Source of the DNA: Pseudomonadota bacterium
Lineage (GTDB): Bacteria; Pseudomonadota; Alphaproteobacteria; Rhodobacterales; Rhodobacteraceae
DNA: 14,382 bases
Assembly (NCBI GenBank): GCA_021813645.1
Contig: JAKAJW010000056.1
Location: 1-14,382, forward strand
Direction: 5' to 3'
The notes beneath the pieces are model-generated. The model worked only from the letters and a program-made list of their open reading frames with translations, was not told the DNA's origin and searched no databases. Shown one piece after another: positions 6,004-14,382 of this stretch (position 1 is its first letter; each line of letters begins with the position of its first letter). The translations under genes were made by a program, and so were the position numbers.

Positions 6004-6981
6004 ATGGCGATGACGAGCGAGGCTACGGGCGAGACGAAGTTCTCAGACCGGGTAGCGATTTCACGCCGGATGCGCCTGCAGGACGCCGCCTTCTTCTGGA
6101 TCTCCTGGGGTTCTGCGGCTGCCGTGGTTCTGGTGCTTCTGGGCGTGCTGGGCTCGCTGGTCTGGGACGCGCTGCCGGCGTTCAGGGCGTTTGGGCTGCC
6201 GTTCGTCTGGACCGAGCAGTGGAACCCGGCCAAGGGGCAGTTCGGGGCCGCCGCGCCGATCTTCGGCACCCTCGTCACCTCGATCGTCGCCATGGTGATC
6301 GGCGTGCCGATCAGCTTCGGCATCGCCGTCTTTCTAACCGAGATCTGCCCCAAGCCGCTGCGCCGGCCGATCGGCATTGCGGTCGAACTTCTGGCCGGGA
6401 TCCCGTCGATCATCTATGGCCTGTGGGGCTTCTTCGTTCTGGCGCCGGTGATGCAGCGGGTGGTGCAGCCCTTCCTGATCAATACGCTGGGCGATGTTCC
6501 TGGCCTCGGCATCCTGTTCTCCGGCGCGCCCTATGGCATCGGCATGCTGACGGCAGGGGTCGTGCTGGCGGTGATGATCCTGCCCTTCATCACGTCGGTA
6601 ACGCGGGATGTTTTCAACACCGTGCCGGTGATGCTGCGCGAAAGCGCCTATGGCATGGGGATGACCACCTGGGAGGTGGTGCGCTACATCATCATCCCCT
6701 ACACCCGCCTGGGGCTGGTCGGCGGCGTCATGCTCGGCCTCGGCCGGGCGCTTGGCGAGACCATGGCGGTGACCTTCGTGATCGGCAATTCGCATCGCAT
6801 CTCGGCCTCGCTGATGGCGCCGGCGACGACGATCTCGGCGGCGATCGCCAATGAGTTCACCGAGGCGACGACCGGGATCTATACCTCGAGCCTAGTCGCC
6901 CTTGGCCTGATCCTGTTCTTCATCACCTTCTCCGTGCTCGCCCTGGCCAAATGGCTGATCGGCCGGGCCGAGAAATTCTGA
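6004..6981 (+). CDS. pstC: Phosphate ABC transporter, permease PstC
   Basis: The product has 325 residues. ATG 6004 is used; a second in-frame ATG at 6010 is better spaced from AGAGG (5996-6000) and may be the true start, shortening the protein by two residues. About six membrane helices are visible, near residues 32-54, 86-110, 122-149, 178-200, 228-260 and 293-317. A cytoplasmic N-terminal stretch of about 30 residues precedes them. The coupling loop RESAYGMGMTTWEVVRYI (212-229) contacts PstB, and the conserved GRALGETMAVTFVIG (247-261) is intact. With PstA it forms the inner-membrane channel for phosphate. It is followed by pstA after 11 bp, with the pstA Shine-Dalgarno overlapping its stop. 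Confidence 0.96.
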   Translation: MAMTSEATGETKFSDRVAISRRMRLQDAAFFWISWGSAAAVVLVLLGVLGSLVWDALPAFRAFGLPFVWTEQWNPAKGQFGAAAPIFGTLVTSIVAMVIGVPISFGIAVFLTEICPKPLRRPIGIAVELLAGIPSIIYGLWGFFVLAPVMQRVVQPFLINTLGDVPGLGILFSGAPYGIGMLTAGVVLAVMILPFITSVTRDVFNTVPVMLRESAYGMGMTTWEVVRYIIIPYTRLGLVGGVMLGLGRALGETMAVTFVIGNSHRISASLMAPATTISAAIANEFTEATTGIYTSSLVALGLILFFITFSVLALAKWLIGRAEKF

Positions 6982-6992
6982 GGAGCCCCGAG

Positions 6993-7835
6993 ATGCCCGG
7001 TGCCATCGCTGCCCGCCGCTATCGCCGCAACCGCATCGCCATCGGCTTCTCGCTGCTGGCGGCGGCTTTCGGGCTGTTCTTCCTGGGCGCGATCCTCTGG
7101 ACGCTGTTCTGGAATGGGATCAGCGCCATCAATCTCAGCATTTTCACCAAGATGACGCCACCGCCGGGTTCGAGCGGCGGTCTGGCCAATGCGATCTTCG
7201 GCTCGGTCGCGATGACCTTCACGGCGATCGTGATCGCCACGCCGATCGGTATCCTCGCCGGCACCTATCTGTCGGAATACGCCCGCGATTCGAAGCTGGC
7301 CGAGGCGGCGCGCTTCGTCAACGACGTGCTGCTGTCGGCCCCCTCGATCATCGTGAGCCTGTTCGTCTATGCGATCCTGGTCGTGCCCTTCGGCCATTTC
7401 TCCGCCTGGTCCGGCGCGGTGGCGTTGGCGGTGATCGCGTTGCCGGTGATCAACCGCACCACGCAGGACATGCTCAGCCTCGTTCCGAATGCGCTGCGCG
7501 AGGCGGCGGCGGCGCTTGGCGCGCCGCGCTGGAAGGCGATGACCGCGGTGATCTACCGATCCGCCTATTCCGGGATCCTGACCGGTGTGCTGCTTGCGGT
7601 CGCCCGCATCTCGGGCGAGACGGCGCCCTTGCTCTTCACAGCGCTTTCCAATCAGTATTGGACGTCGGACATGAGCCAGCCGATGGCCAATCTTCCGGTC
7701 GTCATCTTCCAGTTCGCCATGAGCCCCTATGACGACTGGCAGCGACTCGCCTGGGGCGGGGCGCTGATCATCACCGTGGCGATCCTCGCCCTCAATATCC
7801 TGGCGCGCAGCCTCGCCGGGCGCCGCTCGTCCTGA
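6993..7835 (+). CDS. pstA: Phosphate ABC transporter, permease PstA
   Basis: The product has 280 residues. Start ATG 6993 is chosen because AGGAG (6981-6985), overlapping the pstC stop, lies 7 bp upstream; an in-frame start at 6951 inside pstC lacks support. Hydrophobic helices lie near residues 14-40, 66-93, 112-133, 138-156, 192-214 and 254-274. The coupling loop REAAAALGAPRWKAMTAVIY (169-188) and the conserved ISGETAPLLFTA (206-217) are intact. It pairs with PstC as the other half of the phosphate channel. The pstB Shine-Dalgarno AAGGAG overlaps its stop codon, showing tight operon coupling. Confidence 0.96.
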   Translation: MPGAIAARRYRRNRIAIGFSLLAAAFGLFFLGAILWTLFWNGISAINLSIFTKMTPPPGSSGGLANAIFGSVAMTFTAIVIATPIGILAGTYLSEYARDSKLAEAARFVNDVLLSAPSIIVSLFVYAILVVPFGHFSAWSGAVALAVIALPVINRTTQDMLSLVPNALREAAAALGAPRWKAMTAVIYRSAYSGILTGVLLAVARISGETAPLLFTALSNQYWTSDMSQPMANLPVVIFQFAMSPYDDWQRLAWGGALIITVAILALNILARSLAGRRSS

Positions 7836-7846
7836 AGGAGAGGGAT

Positions 7847-8692
7847 ATGAACATGCCGGCCGACACTCAGACCCCGACGCAAGGCTTCGACATGCAGGCT
7901 CAGGCGCCGACCTTCGTGCAGGGTCAGCACGACCAAGCGGTGAAGCTGGAGGTGAAGAACCTCGATTTCTGGTACCAGAACGGCCACCACACGTTGAAGA
8001 ACGTGAACCTGGCGCTGCGCGACAAGACAGTGACGGCCTTCATCGGCCCCTCGGGCTGCGGCAAGTCCACGCTTCTGCGGGTGTTCAACCGGATGTACGA
8101 CCTCTACCCCGGCCAGCGGGTCACCGGCGAGGTGATCCTGGACGGGCGCAACATCCTGGCGAAGACCGAGGACCTGAACCAGTTGCGCGCCAAGGTCGGC
8201 ATGGTGTTCCAGAAGCCGACGCCTTTCCCGATGTCGATCTACGAGAACATCGCCTTCGGCATCCGGCTCTACGAGAAGGTCTCCAAGGCCGAGATGAACA
8301 ACCGGGTGGAGCAGGCCCTGCGCGAGACGGCTCTCTGGGACGAGGTGAAGGACAAGCTGCACCAGTCCGGCCTCGGCCTTTCCGGTGGCCAGCAGCAGCG
8401 GCTGTGCATCGCGCGCGCGGTGGCGGTGAAGCCGGAGGTGCTGTTGCTGGACGAGCCGGCCTCGGCGCTCGACCCGATCTCGACGGCGAAGGTCGAAGAC
8501 TTGATCATCAAGCTCGGTCAGCAGTATTGCATCGCCATCGTGACGCATAACATGCAGCAGGCGGCGCGGACCTCGCTCTACACCGCCTTCATGTATCTCG
8601 GCGAGTTGGTGGAGTTCGACAAGACCGAGAAGATCTTCACTGCGCCCAGCCAGCCGCGCACCAACGACTATGTGACCGGGCGGTTCGGCTGA
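7847..8692 (+). CDS. pstB: Phosphate ABC transporter, ATPase PstB
   Basis: The product has 281 residues from ATG 7847, with AAGGAG (7835-7840) 6 bp upstream. All ATPase elements are present: Walker A GPSGCGKST (67-75), Q-loop Gln122, signature LSGGQQQR (178-185), Walker B LLLDEP (199-204) and H-loop His234. The motif FQKPTPFPMSIYENI is typical of PstB. An N-terminal extension of about 30 residues before the nucleotide-binding fold is longer than in E. coli PstB, but such extensions occur. It powers phosphate uptake by ATP hydrolysis and also takes part in the phosphate-sensing complex with PhoU and PhoR. Neither of those is encoded next to it; transcription probably ends at the hairpin near 8771-8800. 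Confidence 0.97.
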   Translation: MNMPADTQTPTQGFDMQAQAPTFVQGQHDQAVKLEVKNLDFWYQNGHHTLKNVNLALRDKTVTAFIGPSGCGKSTLLRVFNRMYDLYPGQRVTGEVILDGRNILAKTEDLNQLRAKVGMVFQKPTPFPMSIYENIAFGIRLYEKVSKAEMNNRVEQALRETALWDEVKDKLHQSGLGLSGGQQQRLCIARAVAVKPEVLLLDEPASALDPISTAKVEDLIIKLGQQYCIAIVTHNMQQAARTSLYTAFMYLGELVEFDKTEKIFTAPSQPRTNDYVTGRFG

Positions 8693-8716
8693 GGCGGATC
8701 CGGCGGCCGGCACCGG

Positions 8717-8770
8717 CCCGGACGGATAGACGGGCCCGGACGGAAGGACGGGCGCGGAGGGAATGACGGG
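8717..8770. repeat. Three tandem copies of an 18-bp unit after pstB
   Basis: Three units follow each other without gaps: CCCGGACGGATAGACGGG (8717-8734), CCCGGACGGAAGGACGGG (8735-8752) and CGCGGAGGGAATGACGGG (8753-8770). The first two differ at 2 of 18 positions and the third is more diverged. The array lies between the pstB stop and its terminator, so it is in the 3' untranslated part of the pst mRNA. I see no known repeat family in it. Confidence 0.7.
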
Positions 8771-8800
8771 GGGCGGGCGCTGCGGCACCCGCCCTTCTTC
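8771..8800 (+). terminator. Terminator of the pst operon
   Basis: GGGCGGG (8771-8777) and CCCGCCC (8788-8794) form a perfect 7-bp stem with a 10-nt loop, followed by TTCTTC. It lies 78 bp after the pstB stop. The T-tract is imperfect, so efficiency is uncertain. Confidence 0.6.
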
Positions 8801-9201
8801 GTGGCGGCCGCGCCATTGTGTCGGTTGCCGGTGGCCTTCAGCTTGGCCGTGCAGGCTGTGCGCTACCGCGGCCAAGTCTGGTCCTACGGCGCCTTGTTGG
8901 CCGTCTTGGCGGCTTTGTGAGCTTCGCGACAGCAGGCAGTCGCTCTGGGCCGCAGCGGCGCGCGCCAGGACGGAGGGCGACAGGACGACCCGCCGCCTCC
9001 CGAAGACGGGAGGCGGCGACGATCCGCATTCGGTCTCGTGCCTTTCTCCACGGCGGCCGGAAAATCCGCTGCCGCCAAGGTTATGTCGCTCGCCCCGCAG
9101 CACGGAGGCAGCCCAACTCTGGGTCGTCTGCGTTTCCGATGGCGCCGAACGCCTTGCGGGGCGGCGGGCGGGCGGTTGCCGCCGATCCCGCCTCCGCCGG
9201 T
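8801..9201. other. Gene-free spacer between convergent pst and ilv operons
   Basis: No open frame here has a ribosome-binding site, family motif or codon use like the neighbours. Long frames exist on both strands but only because the DNA is GC-rich. The spacer is where transcripts of pstB (plus) and ilvN (minus) meet. Structured elements in it are an 8-bp inverted repeat, CTTGGCCG (8842-8849) with CGGCCAAG (8869-8876), and the long hairpin at 8991-9018. A phoU gene might be expected after pstB, but no trace of one is seen. Confidence 0.5.
8991..9018. repeat. Perfect 12-bp hairpin in the pst-ilv spacer
   Basis: CGCCGCCTCCCG (8991-9002) and CGGGAGGCGGCG (9007-9018) pair perfectly across a 4-nt loop, AAGA. 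There is no T-tract on either strand. It lies about 185 bp beyond the ilvN stop and could end or protect the ilvBN transcript, or be part of an unrecognised small RNA. Confidence 0.5.
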
Positions 9202-9762
9202 TCAGGCGCCGCGGGCCAGCGCCGCGATGCCGGTGCGGGCGATCTCGCGCAGCCCCAGCGGCCGCATCAGATCGGCGAAGGCGTCGATCTTTTCCGCCGT
9301 GCCGGTGATCTCGAACACGAAGCTTTCGAGGGTCGAGTCGACCACATTCGCCCGGAAGATATCCGCCAGCCGCAACGCCTCGACGCGATGGTCGCCGGTG
9401 CCCACCACCTTGAAAAGTGCCAACTCGCGCTGCACGGCCGGCCCTTCCACGGTCAGGTCATGCACCTCGTGCACCGGGACCAGCCTGGCGAGTTGGGCTT
9501 TGATCTGTTCGATCACCTGCGGCGTGCCGCGCGTCACGATGGTGATGCGCGAAAGGTGGCCCTTGTGGTCGACCTCGGCCACGGTCAGGCTCTCGATGTT
9601 GTAGCCGCGCCCCGAGAACAGCCCGATCACCCGGGCCAGGACGCCGCTCTCGTTGTCGACCAGCACGGCCAGCGTGTGGGTCTCGATCACCTCGGCATGG
9701 GGATCGCGCAACTCGTAGGCGGAATGGCTGGTCGCGCCCTTCTTGATGTTCAGCGCCGACAT
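9202..9762 (-). CDS. ilvN: Acetolactate synthase, regulatory small subunit
   Basis: The product has 186 residues from ATG 9762, with GAGGAA about 6 bp upstream. An ACT domain spans about residues 28-105: THTLAVLVDNESGVLARVIG, then FSGRGYNIESLTV. A C-terminal small-subunit domain (about 107-182) holds ELALFKVV and FVFEITGTAEKID. This subunit binds the end product valine and sets the activity of the large subunit, IlvB. It lies 70 bp downstream of ilvB and is surely cotranscribed. ilvC, which often follows in related genomes, is not present here. Full length and well conserved; some annotations call this gene ilvH. Confidence 0.96.
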   Translation of the reverse strand: MSALNIKKGATSHSAYELRDPHAEVIETHTLAVLVDNESGVLARVIGLFSGRGYNIESLTVAEVDHKGHLSRITIVTRGTPQVIEQIKAQLARLVPVHEVHDLTVEGPAVQRELALFKVVGTGDHRVEALRLADIFRANVVDSTLESFVFEITGTAEKIDAFADLMRPLGLREIARTGIAALARGA

Positions 9763-9832
9763 GATCTTCCTCTCTGCACGTCTCTTGGCTCACATAGCTT
9801 CGGGGCTCCGGGGGCAGGTCGCTCCCGGGCCA

Positions 9833-11587
<1,755 letters not shown>

Positions 11588-11617
11588 TGCCATTTCCTCG
11601 GGCTTTCCCTTCGCCGC

Positions 11618-11648
11618 AACAAAAAGCCCCCGGTTTTCACTCGGGGGC
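11618..11648 (-). terminator. ilvBN attenuator terminator
   Basis: On the minus strand GCCCCCG (11648-11642) and CGGGGGC (11632-11626) pair perfectly across a 9-nt loop and are followed by TTTTTGTT (11625-11618), a textbook intrinsic terminator. It lies between the leader peptide and ilvB. Its left arm shares 3 bases with the competing antiterminator, so only one of the two can form fully. Confidence 0.88.
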
Positions 11649-11690
11649 GCATGGGGGTCCGTAATGGATACCGTTACCGGCCCATGCGCC
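11646..11690 (-). promoter_or_regulatory. ilvBN antiterminator hairpin
   Basis: On the minus strand GGCGCATGGG (11690-11681) and CCCATGCGCC (11655-11646) are a perfect 10-bp stem. Its first arm lies inside the last codons of the leader peptide and its second arm overlaps the terminator arm. A ribosome stalled at the early Ile codons would leave the first arm free, letting this hairpin form and transcription go on. A ribosome reaching the stop codon would cover it and the terminator would form. Confidence 0.75.
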
Positions 11691-11721
11691 TATCCCCCAC
11701 GAGTACGAGAATGATGCTCAT
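11674..11721 (-). CDS. ilvBN leader peptide
   Basis: A 15-codon frame reads MSIILVLVGDRRMGR, then TAA. AAGGAG (11733-11728) lies 6 bp before the ATG at 11721. Residues 3-8 are Ile-Ile-Leu-Val-Leu-Val, the three end products of the pathway, which is the hallmark of branched-chain amino-acid attenuators. Translation acts as the sensor: shortage of any charged tRNA for these residues stalls the ribosome and permits ilvBN expression. The peptide itself probably has no further role. It is too short for ordinary gene finders. Confidence 0.9.
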   Translation of the reverse strand: MSIILVLVGDRRMGR

Positions 11722-11748
11722 TCCCAGCTCCTTGCTGCTGCGGGCCGG

Positions 11749-11777
11749 AGATTAGGTCGTCGCCCAAGGAGCGTCAA
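11749..11777 (-). promoter_or_regulatory. Sigma70-type promoter of ilvBN
   Basis: On the minus strand TTGACG (11777-11772) and TAATCT (11754-11749) are separated by exactly 17 bp. The -10 ends 27 bp before the leader-peptide start codon, leaving room for a start site near 11742 and a short leader. Constant transcription regulated by attenuation is the simplest reading. Confidence 0.78.
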
Positions 11778-11935
11778 TGCCGAAAAGCGGGAATTTCCTG
11801 ACCTCCAGCGGCAAAACCTTTCGCGAATCTTTCGGCGTGCGGCATTTGCGTGAAATTTATGGAATGCCGGCGGAACGTTTTGTGCGGAACGATCGGGTTG
11901 CGCTCTTCGGGCGCAAGAAAGTTGCGAGGCGCGGC

Positions 11936-11963
11936 TTGTCTGTCGTTGCCCCCTGTGTAAAGT
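11936..11963 (+). promoter_or_regulatory. Possible promoter of the TRAP-binding protein gene
   Basis: TTGTCT (11936-11941) and TAAAGT (11958-11963) are 16 bp apart, about 90 bp before the gene start. Both boxes are imperfect, and the remainder of this spacer is not GC-extreme, so the call is tentative. Confidence 0.3.
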
Positions 11964-12054
11964 GCGTTTCAGCAGTCTTTTGAGTGGCTCTGGCGATCTT
12001 TGTGCCGGTTCGTGCTCCCGGCGAGGCTGTCGAAACAACATGGGAGGTCATTTG

Positions 12055-13161
12055 ATGGATCGTCGTTCATTTCTAACCAAGGCAAGCGTCGGCGGGGTCG
12101 CAGCGGCCGGTGCCTCGATGCTGGCTGCGCCGGCGATCGCGCAGTCGATGCCGCAGGTCAACTGGCGGCTGACGTCCTCGTTCCCGAAGTCGCTCGATAC
12201 GATCTACGGGGCGGCCGAGACCATGTCGAACATGATCAGCGACATGACCGACGGCAAGTTCAAGATCCAGGTCTTCGCGGCGGGCGAGATCGTCGGCGGC
12301 CTGCAGGCGATGGATGCGGCGGCGGCCGGCACGGTCGAGGCCTGCCATACCGCGACCTATTACTACTGGGGCAAGGACCCGGCCTGGGCGCTTGGTACCT
12401 GCGTGCCCTTCGGGCCGAACGCGCGGCAGATGAACGCCTGGTACTACTATGCCGGCGGCCGCGACCTGATGAACAAGTTCTACGCCAAGAACGGCCTCTA
12501 CGGCATGCAGTGCGGCAATACCGGGGCCCAGATGGGCGGCTGGTACCGCAAGGAGATCAATAGCCTGGCCGACATCAAGGGCCTGAAGATGCGCATCGGC
12601 GGCTTCGGCGGCAAAGTGATGGAAGCGCTCGGCGCGGTGCCGCAGCAGATCGCCGGCGGCGACATCTATCCGGCGCTGGAGAAGGGCACGATCGACGCCG
12701 CGGAATGGGTCGGCCCCTATGACGACGAGAAGCTCGGCTTCTACAAGGTGGCGCCCTACTACTACTATCCGGGCTGGTGGGAAGGCGGGCCGGCGCTGTC
12801 GACACTGGTCAACCTGGCGAAGTGGAACGAGCTGCCGAAGGCCTATCAGGCGGCGCTGAAGACCGCGTGCCAGGCGGCCGACCTCGACATGCTGGCGCAT
12901 TACGACAACGCCAACCCGCCGGCGCTGAAGCGGCTCGTCGCGAACGGTGCGAAGCTGCGCCCGTTCTCGCGCGATATCATGTCGGCGGCCTTCGATGCGG
13001 CGCACAAGATCTACGCCGATCTGTCGACGACCAATGCCGCGTTCAAGGAAATCTGGGACAGCCAGAGCGAGACGATGCGCAACGGCTATCTGTGGGAACA
13101 GGTGGCGGAATACAACTTCGACACCTTCATGATGCAGCAGCAGCAGGCCGGCAAAATCTGA
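12055..13161 (+). CDS. dctP: TRAP transporter substrate-binding protein (TakP/DctP type)
   Basis: The product has 368 residues. ATG 12055 has GGGAGG (12042-12047) 7 bp upstream; earlier starts give no signal peptide. The N-terminus is a twin-arginine signal: MDRRSFLTKASVGG, then a hydrophobic stretch to APAIAQ (about residue 30). The mature part has DctP-family motifs: SSFPKSLDTIYG, MRIGGFGGKVMEALG (179-193), GGDIYPALEKGTIDAAEWVG (201-220) and APYYYYPGWWEGG. It closely resembles TakP of Rhodobacter sphaeroides, which binds pyruvate and other 2-oxoacids; by recollection of that structure, Gln159, Arg180, Glu217 and Trp218 are the likely ligand and sodium contacts. A 2-oxoacid or related substrate is inferred. 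The membrane subunit DctM is encoded convergently next to it. Confidence 0.9.
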   Translation: MDRRSFLTKASVGGVAAAGASMLAAPAIAQSMPQVNWRLTSSFPKSLDTIYGAAETMSNMISDMTDGKFKIQVFAAGEIVGGLQAMDAAAAGTVEACHTATYYYWGKDPAWALGTCVPFGPNARQMNAWYYYAGGRDLMNKFYAKNGLYGMQCGNTGAQMGGWYRKEINSLADIKGLKMRIGGFGGKVMEALGAVPQQIAGGDIYPALEKGTIDAAEWVGPYDDEKLGFYKVAPYYYYPGWWEGGPALSTLVNLAKWNELPKAYQAALKTACQAADLDMLAHYDNANPPALKRLVANGAKLRPFSRDIMSAAFDAAHKIYADLSTTNAAFKEIWDSQSETMRNGYLWEQVAEYNFDTFMMQQQQAGKI

Positions 13162-13184
13162 GCCGACCGACTGGTCGAAATGCG

Positions 13185-13217
13185 AAGCCCCGGGAATTTC
13201 CCGGGGCTTTTGCTTTT
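13185..13217 (+). terminator. Terminator after the TRAP-binding protein gene
   Basis: Arms AAGCCCCGGGAA (13185-13196) and TTCCCGGGGCTT (13198-13209) pair around one T; in practice the loop is a few bases larger. TTTTGCTTTT follows. It lies 23 bp after the stop codon. Because the hairpin is symmetric it may also slow the convergent dctM transcript, but only two adenines flank that side. Confidence 0.88.
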
Positions 13218-13300
13218 GCGGCCTCTGCTGTTCCGGCCCGTCTGCTCTCGGCGCCCGACCGCCAGGCGAACTGGCGGCCGGGGCAGGATGCCGCCCGGGC

Positions 13301-14382
13301 TCAGTTCCCCGGTGCCGGCGGCGGGCCGAAGCTCGGCGGTGCCAGTCCGCCGCCAATGCCGCCCAGGCCGCCGCCCAGCGGGGTGATGTCGGGGATCACG
13401 ATCTTGACGTTGTTCACGTCGACCGCAGGACCCTTGTAGCGCATCACCATCTGCGGGAAGGCGACGACGATCACGATCATCAGCACCTGGATCAGCACGA
13501 AGGGGATGGCGCCCCAGTAGATCTGGCTGGTCAGCACCGGCGCCATGGTCTTGCCGGTGACCCGGTCCTCGTAGGGGGTCTTCGGCGCCACCGAGCGGAG
13601 GTAGAACAGCGAGAATCCGAAAGGCGGGTGCATGAAGCTCGTTTGCATGTTCACGCCGAGGATCACCCCGAACCATATCAGGTCGATGCCGAGCTTCTCG
13701 GCCGCCGGCGCCAGCAGCGGGATGATGATGAAGGCCAGCTCGAAGAAGTCGAGGAAGAAGGCCAGCACGAAGACCAGGATCGACACCACGATCAGGAAGC
13801 CGATCTGGCCGCCCGGAAGCGAGGTCAGCAGATGCTCGACCCAGAGATGGCCATTCACCCCGTAGAAGGTCAGCGAGAAGACCCGCGCCCCAAGCAGGAT
13901 GAACATCACGAAGGACGACAGCCGGGTGGTCGAGGCCAGCGCCTGGCGGATCACGCTGAGGGTCAGCCGGCGCTTCATCCCGGCCAAGATCAGGGAGCCC
14001 ACCGCGCCCATCGCACCGCCTTCGGTCGGCGTCGCGATGCCGAGGAAGATCGTGCCGAGCACCAGGAAGATCAGCGCCAGCGGCGGGATCAGCACGATGA
14101 TGACCTGGCGGGCGAGCCGCGACATCAGGTTGGTGCGGAGCAAGCCGTCGAGCAGCGCCAGCACATAGGTGACGGCGACCCCGACCATGCCGCCGAGGAT
14201 GTCGGCATTGTCGCCCTGGCTCGCCACCAGCGCGCCGGAGGCATACCAGAAGACCGCGAAGCCGATCGCCAACACAACGATGAGCGAGGTGATGCCCGAG
14301 CCGAGCGTGCGCGCCTCTTTCGGCAGTGCCGGCACCATGGAGGGTTTGAAGATCGACAGGATCAGCACGTAGCCGATAGATC
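13301..14382 (-). CDS. dctM: TRAP transporter large membrane subunit DctM (5' end cut by window edge)
   Basis: The open frame runs off the right edge; about 360 C-terminal residues are present. The GTG at 14368 is internal, since SIGY precedes VLILSIFKPSMVPALP in frame, as in DctM proteins. Many hydrophobic helices are seen, with family features such as GIATPTEGGAMGAVG, FELAFIIIPLLAP and MQTSFMHPPFGFSLFYLRSVAP. DctM is the sodium-driven transport subunit that works with the small subunit DctQ and the periplasmic binding protein. DctQ is not visible and may lie upstream, off the edge. The C-terminal tail after about VIPDITP is rich in Gly and Pro (GGGLGGIGGG, PPSFGPPPAPGN). It converges on the binding-protein gene at 12055, its likely partner. 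Confidence 0.92.
   Translation of the reverse strand, partial: SIGYVLILSIFKPSMVPALPKEARTLGSGITSLIVVLAIGFAVFWYASGALVASQGDNADILGGMVGVAVTYVLALLDGLLRTNLMSRLARQVIIVLIPPLALIFLVLGTIFLGIATPTEGGAMGAVGSLILAGMKRRLTLSVIRQALASTTRLSSFVMFILLGARVFSLTFYGVNGHLWVEHLLTSLPGGQIGFLIVVSILVFVLAFFLDFFELAFIIIPLLAPAAEKLGIDLIWFGVILGVNMQTSFMHPPFGFSLFYLRSVAPKTPYEDRVTGKTMAPVLTSQIYWGAIPFVLIQVLMIVIVVAFPQMVMRYKGPAVDVNNVKIVIPDITPLGGGLGGIGGGLAPPSFGPPPAPGN

Noticed and set aside
8801..8920. 39-residue hydrophobic frame after the pst terminator, ending WSYGALLAVLAAL
   Set aside because: Membrane-like and high in GC at third positions, but it starts at GTG with no ribosome-binding site, lies in the terminator's shadow, and uses TTG for most Leu codons unlike the core genes.
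11899..11917. Small inverted repeat TTGCGC/GCGCAA before the TRAP-binding protein gene
   Set aside because: Only 6-bp arms in GC-rich DNA, no T-tract and no position relative to a promoter that suggests a role.
11777..11983. 68-residue plus-strand frame with AAGGAG 5 bp upstream of its ATG
   Set aside because: Its ribosome-binding site and start overlap the -35 and spacer of the ilvBN promoter, no domain or membrane feature is seen, and its base use does not resemble the neighbouring genes. It could be reconsidered if conserved in relatives.

Overview
The window is GC-rich DNA from an alphaproteobacterium. The order is probably Rhodospirillales or Rhodobacterales, judged from the style of PstS, IlvB/IlvN and the TRAP-binding protein; the genus cannot be set from this window. 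It holds two kinds of DNA that meet at about position 2983.

Positions 1-3027 are the right end of an integrated mobile element. A P4-type tyrosine integrase (1442-2803, minus strand) starts about 180 bp from a sequence that is exactly the 3' half of a tRNA-Arg(CCG) gene, from the anticodon loop to CCA (2983-3027), with no 5' half beside it. This is the expected attachment-site scar, so the rest of the element and the restored whole tRNA gene should lie to the left, outside the window. The space between integrase and scar holds short direct repeats and an inverted repeat that look like integrase or regulator binding sites. The element also carries a two-gene toxin-antitoxin module: a 200-residue HTH plus DUF433-type antitoxin, followed by a PIN-domain VapC-like toxin, behind a good sigma70-type promoter. 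The toxin and integrase genes converge and their stop codons interlock in one CTAG. At the left edge, a gene for a CsoR/RcnR/FrmR-type (DUF156) metal-sensing repressor is cut after about 36 codons by what looks like an IS21-type end. Its probable operator, a perfect palindrome, remains.

From 3028 on the DNA looks like core chromosome. First comes a patatin-like phospholipase (3188-4321) and a lone tatA (4441-4662, TTG start). Then comes the phosphate-specific transport operon pstS-pstC-pstA-pstB (4877-8692). It is headed by tandem PhoB boxes, has a strong hairpin between pstS and pstC that probably lowers expression downstream of pstS, and ends at a hairpin terminator. No phoU or phoB follows. 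Positions 8693-9201 hold no gene I can support, only an 18-bp tandem repeat and some hairpins.

On the minus strand, ilvB and ilvN (9202-11587) encode the two subunits of acetolactate synthase for isoleucine, valine and leucine synthesis. They have a complete attenuation leader: a consensus promoter, a 15-residue leader peptide containing Ile-Ile-Leu-Val-Leu-Val, and overlapping antiterminator and terminator hairpins. The window ends with a TRAP transporter: a Tat-exported TakP/DctP-type binding protein (12055-13161, plus) that converges on the large membrane subunit DctM (13301 to the edge, minus), with a strong terminator between them.

I found no clearly new biological system. The best leads are the toxin-antitoxin/integrase arrangement, the tRNA-Arg anticodon-loop integration scar, the compact ilv attenuator, and the unexplained repeat-bearing spacer after pstB.
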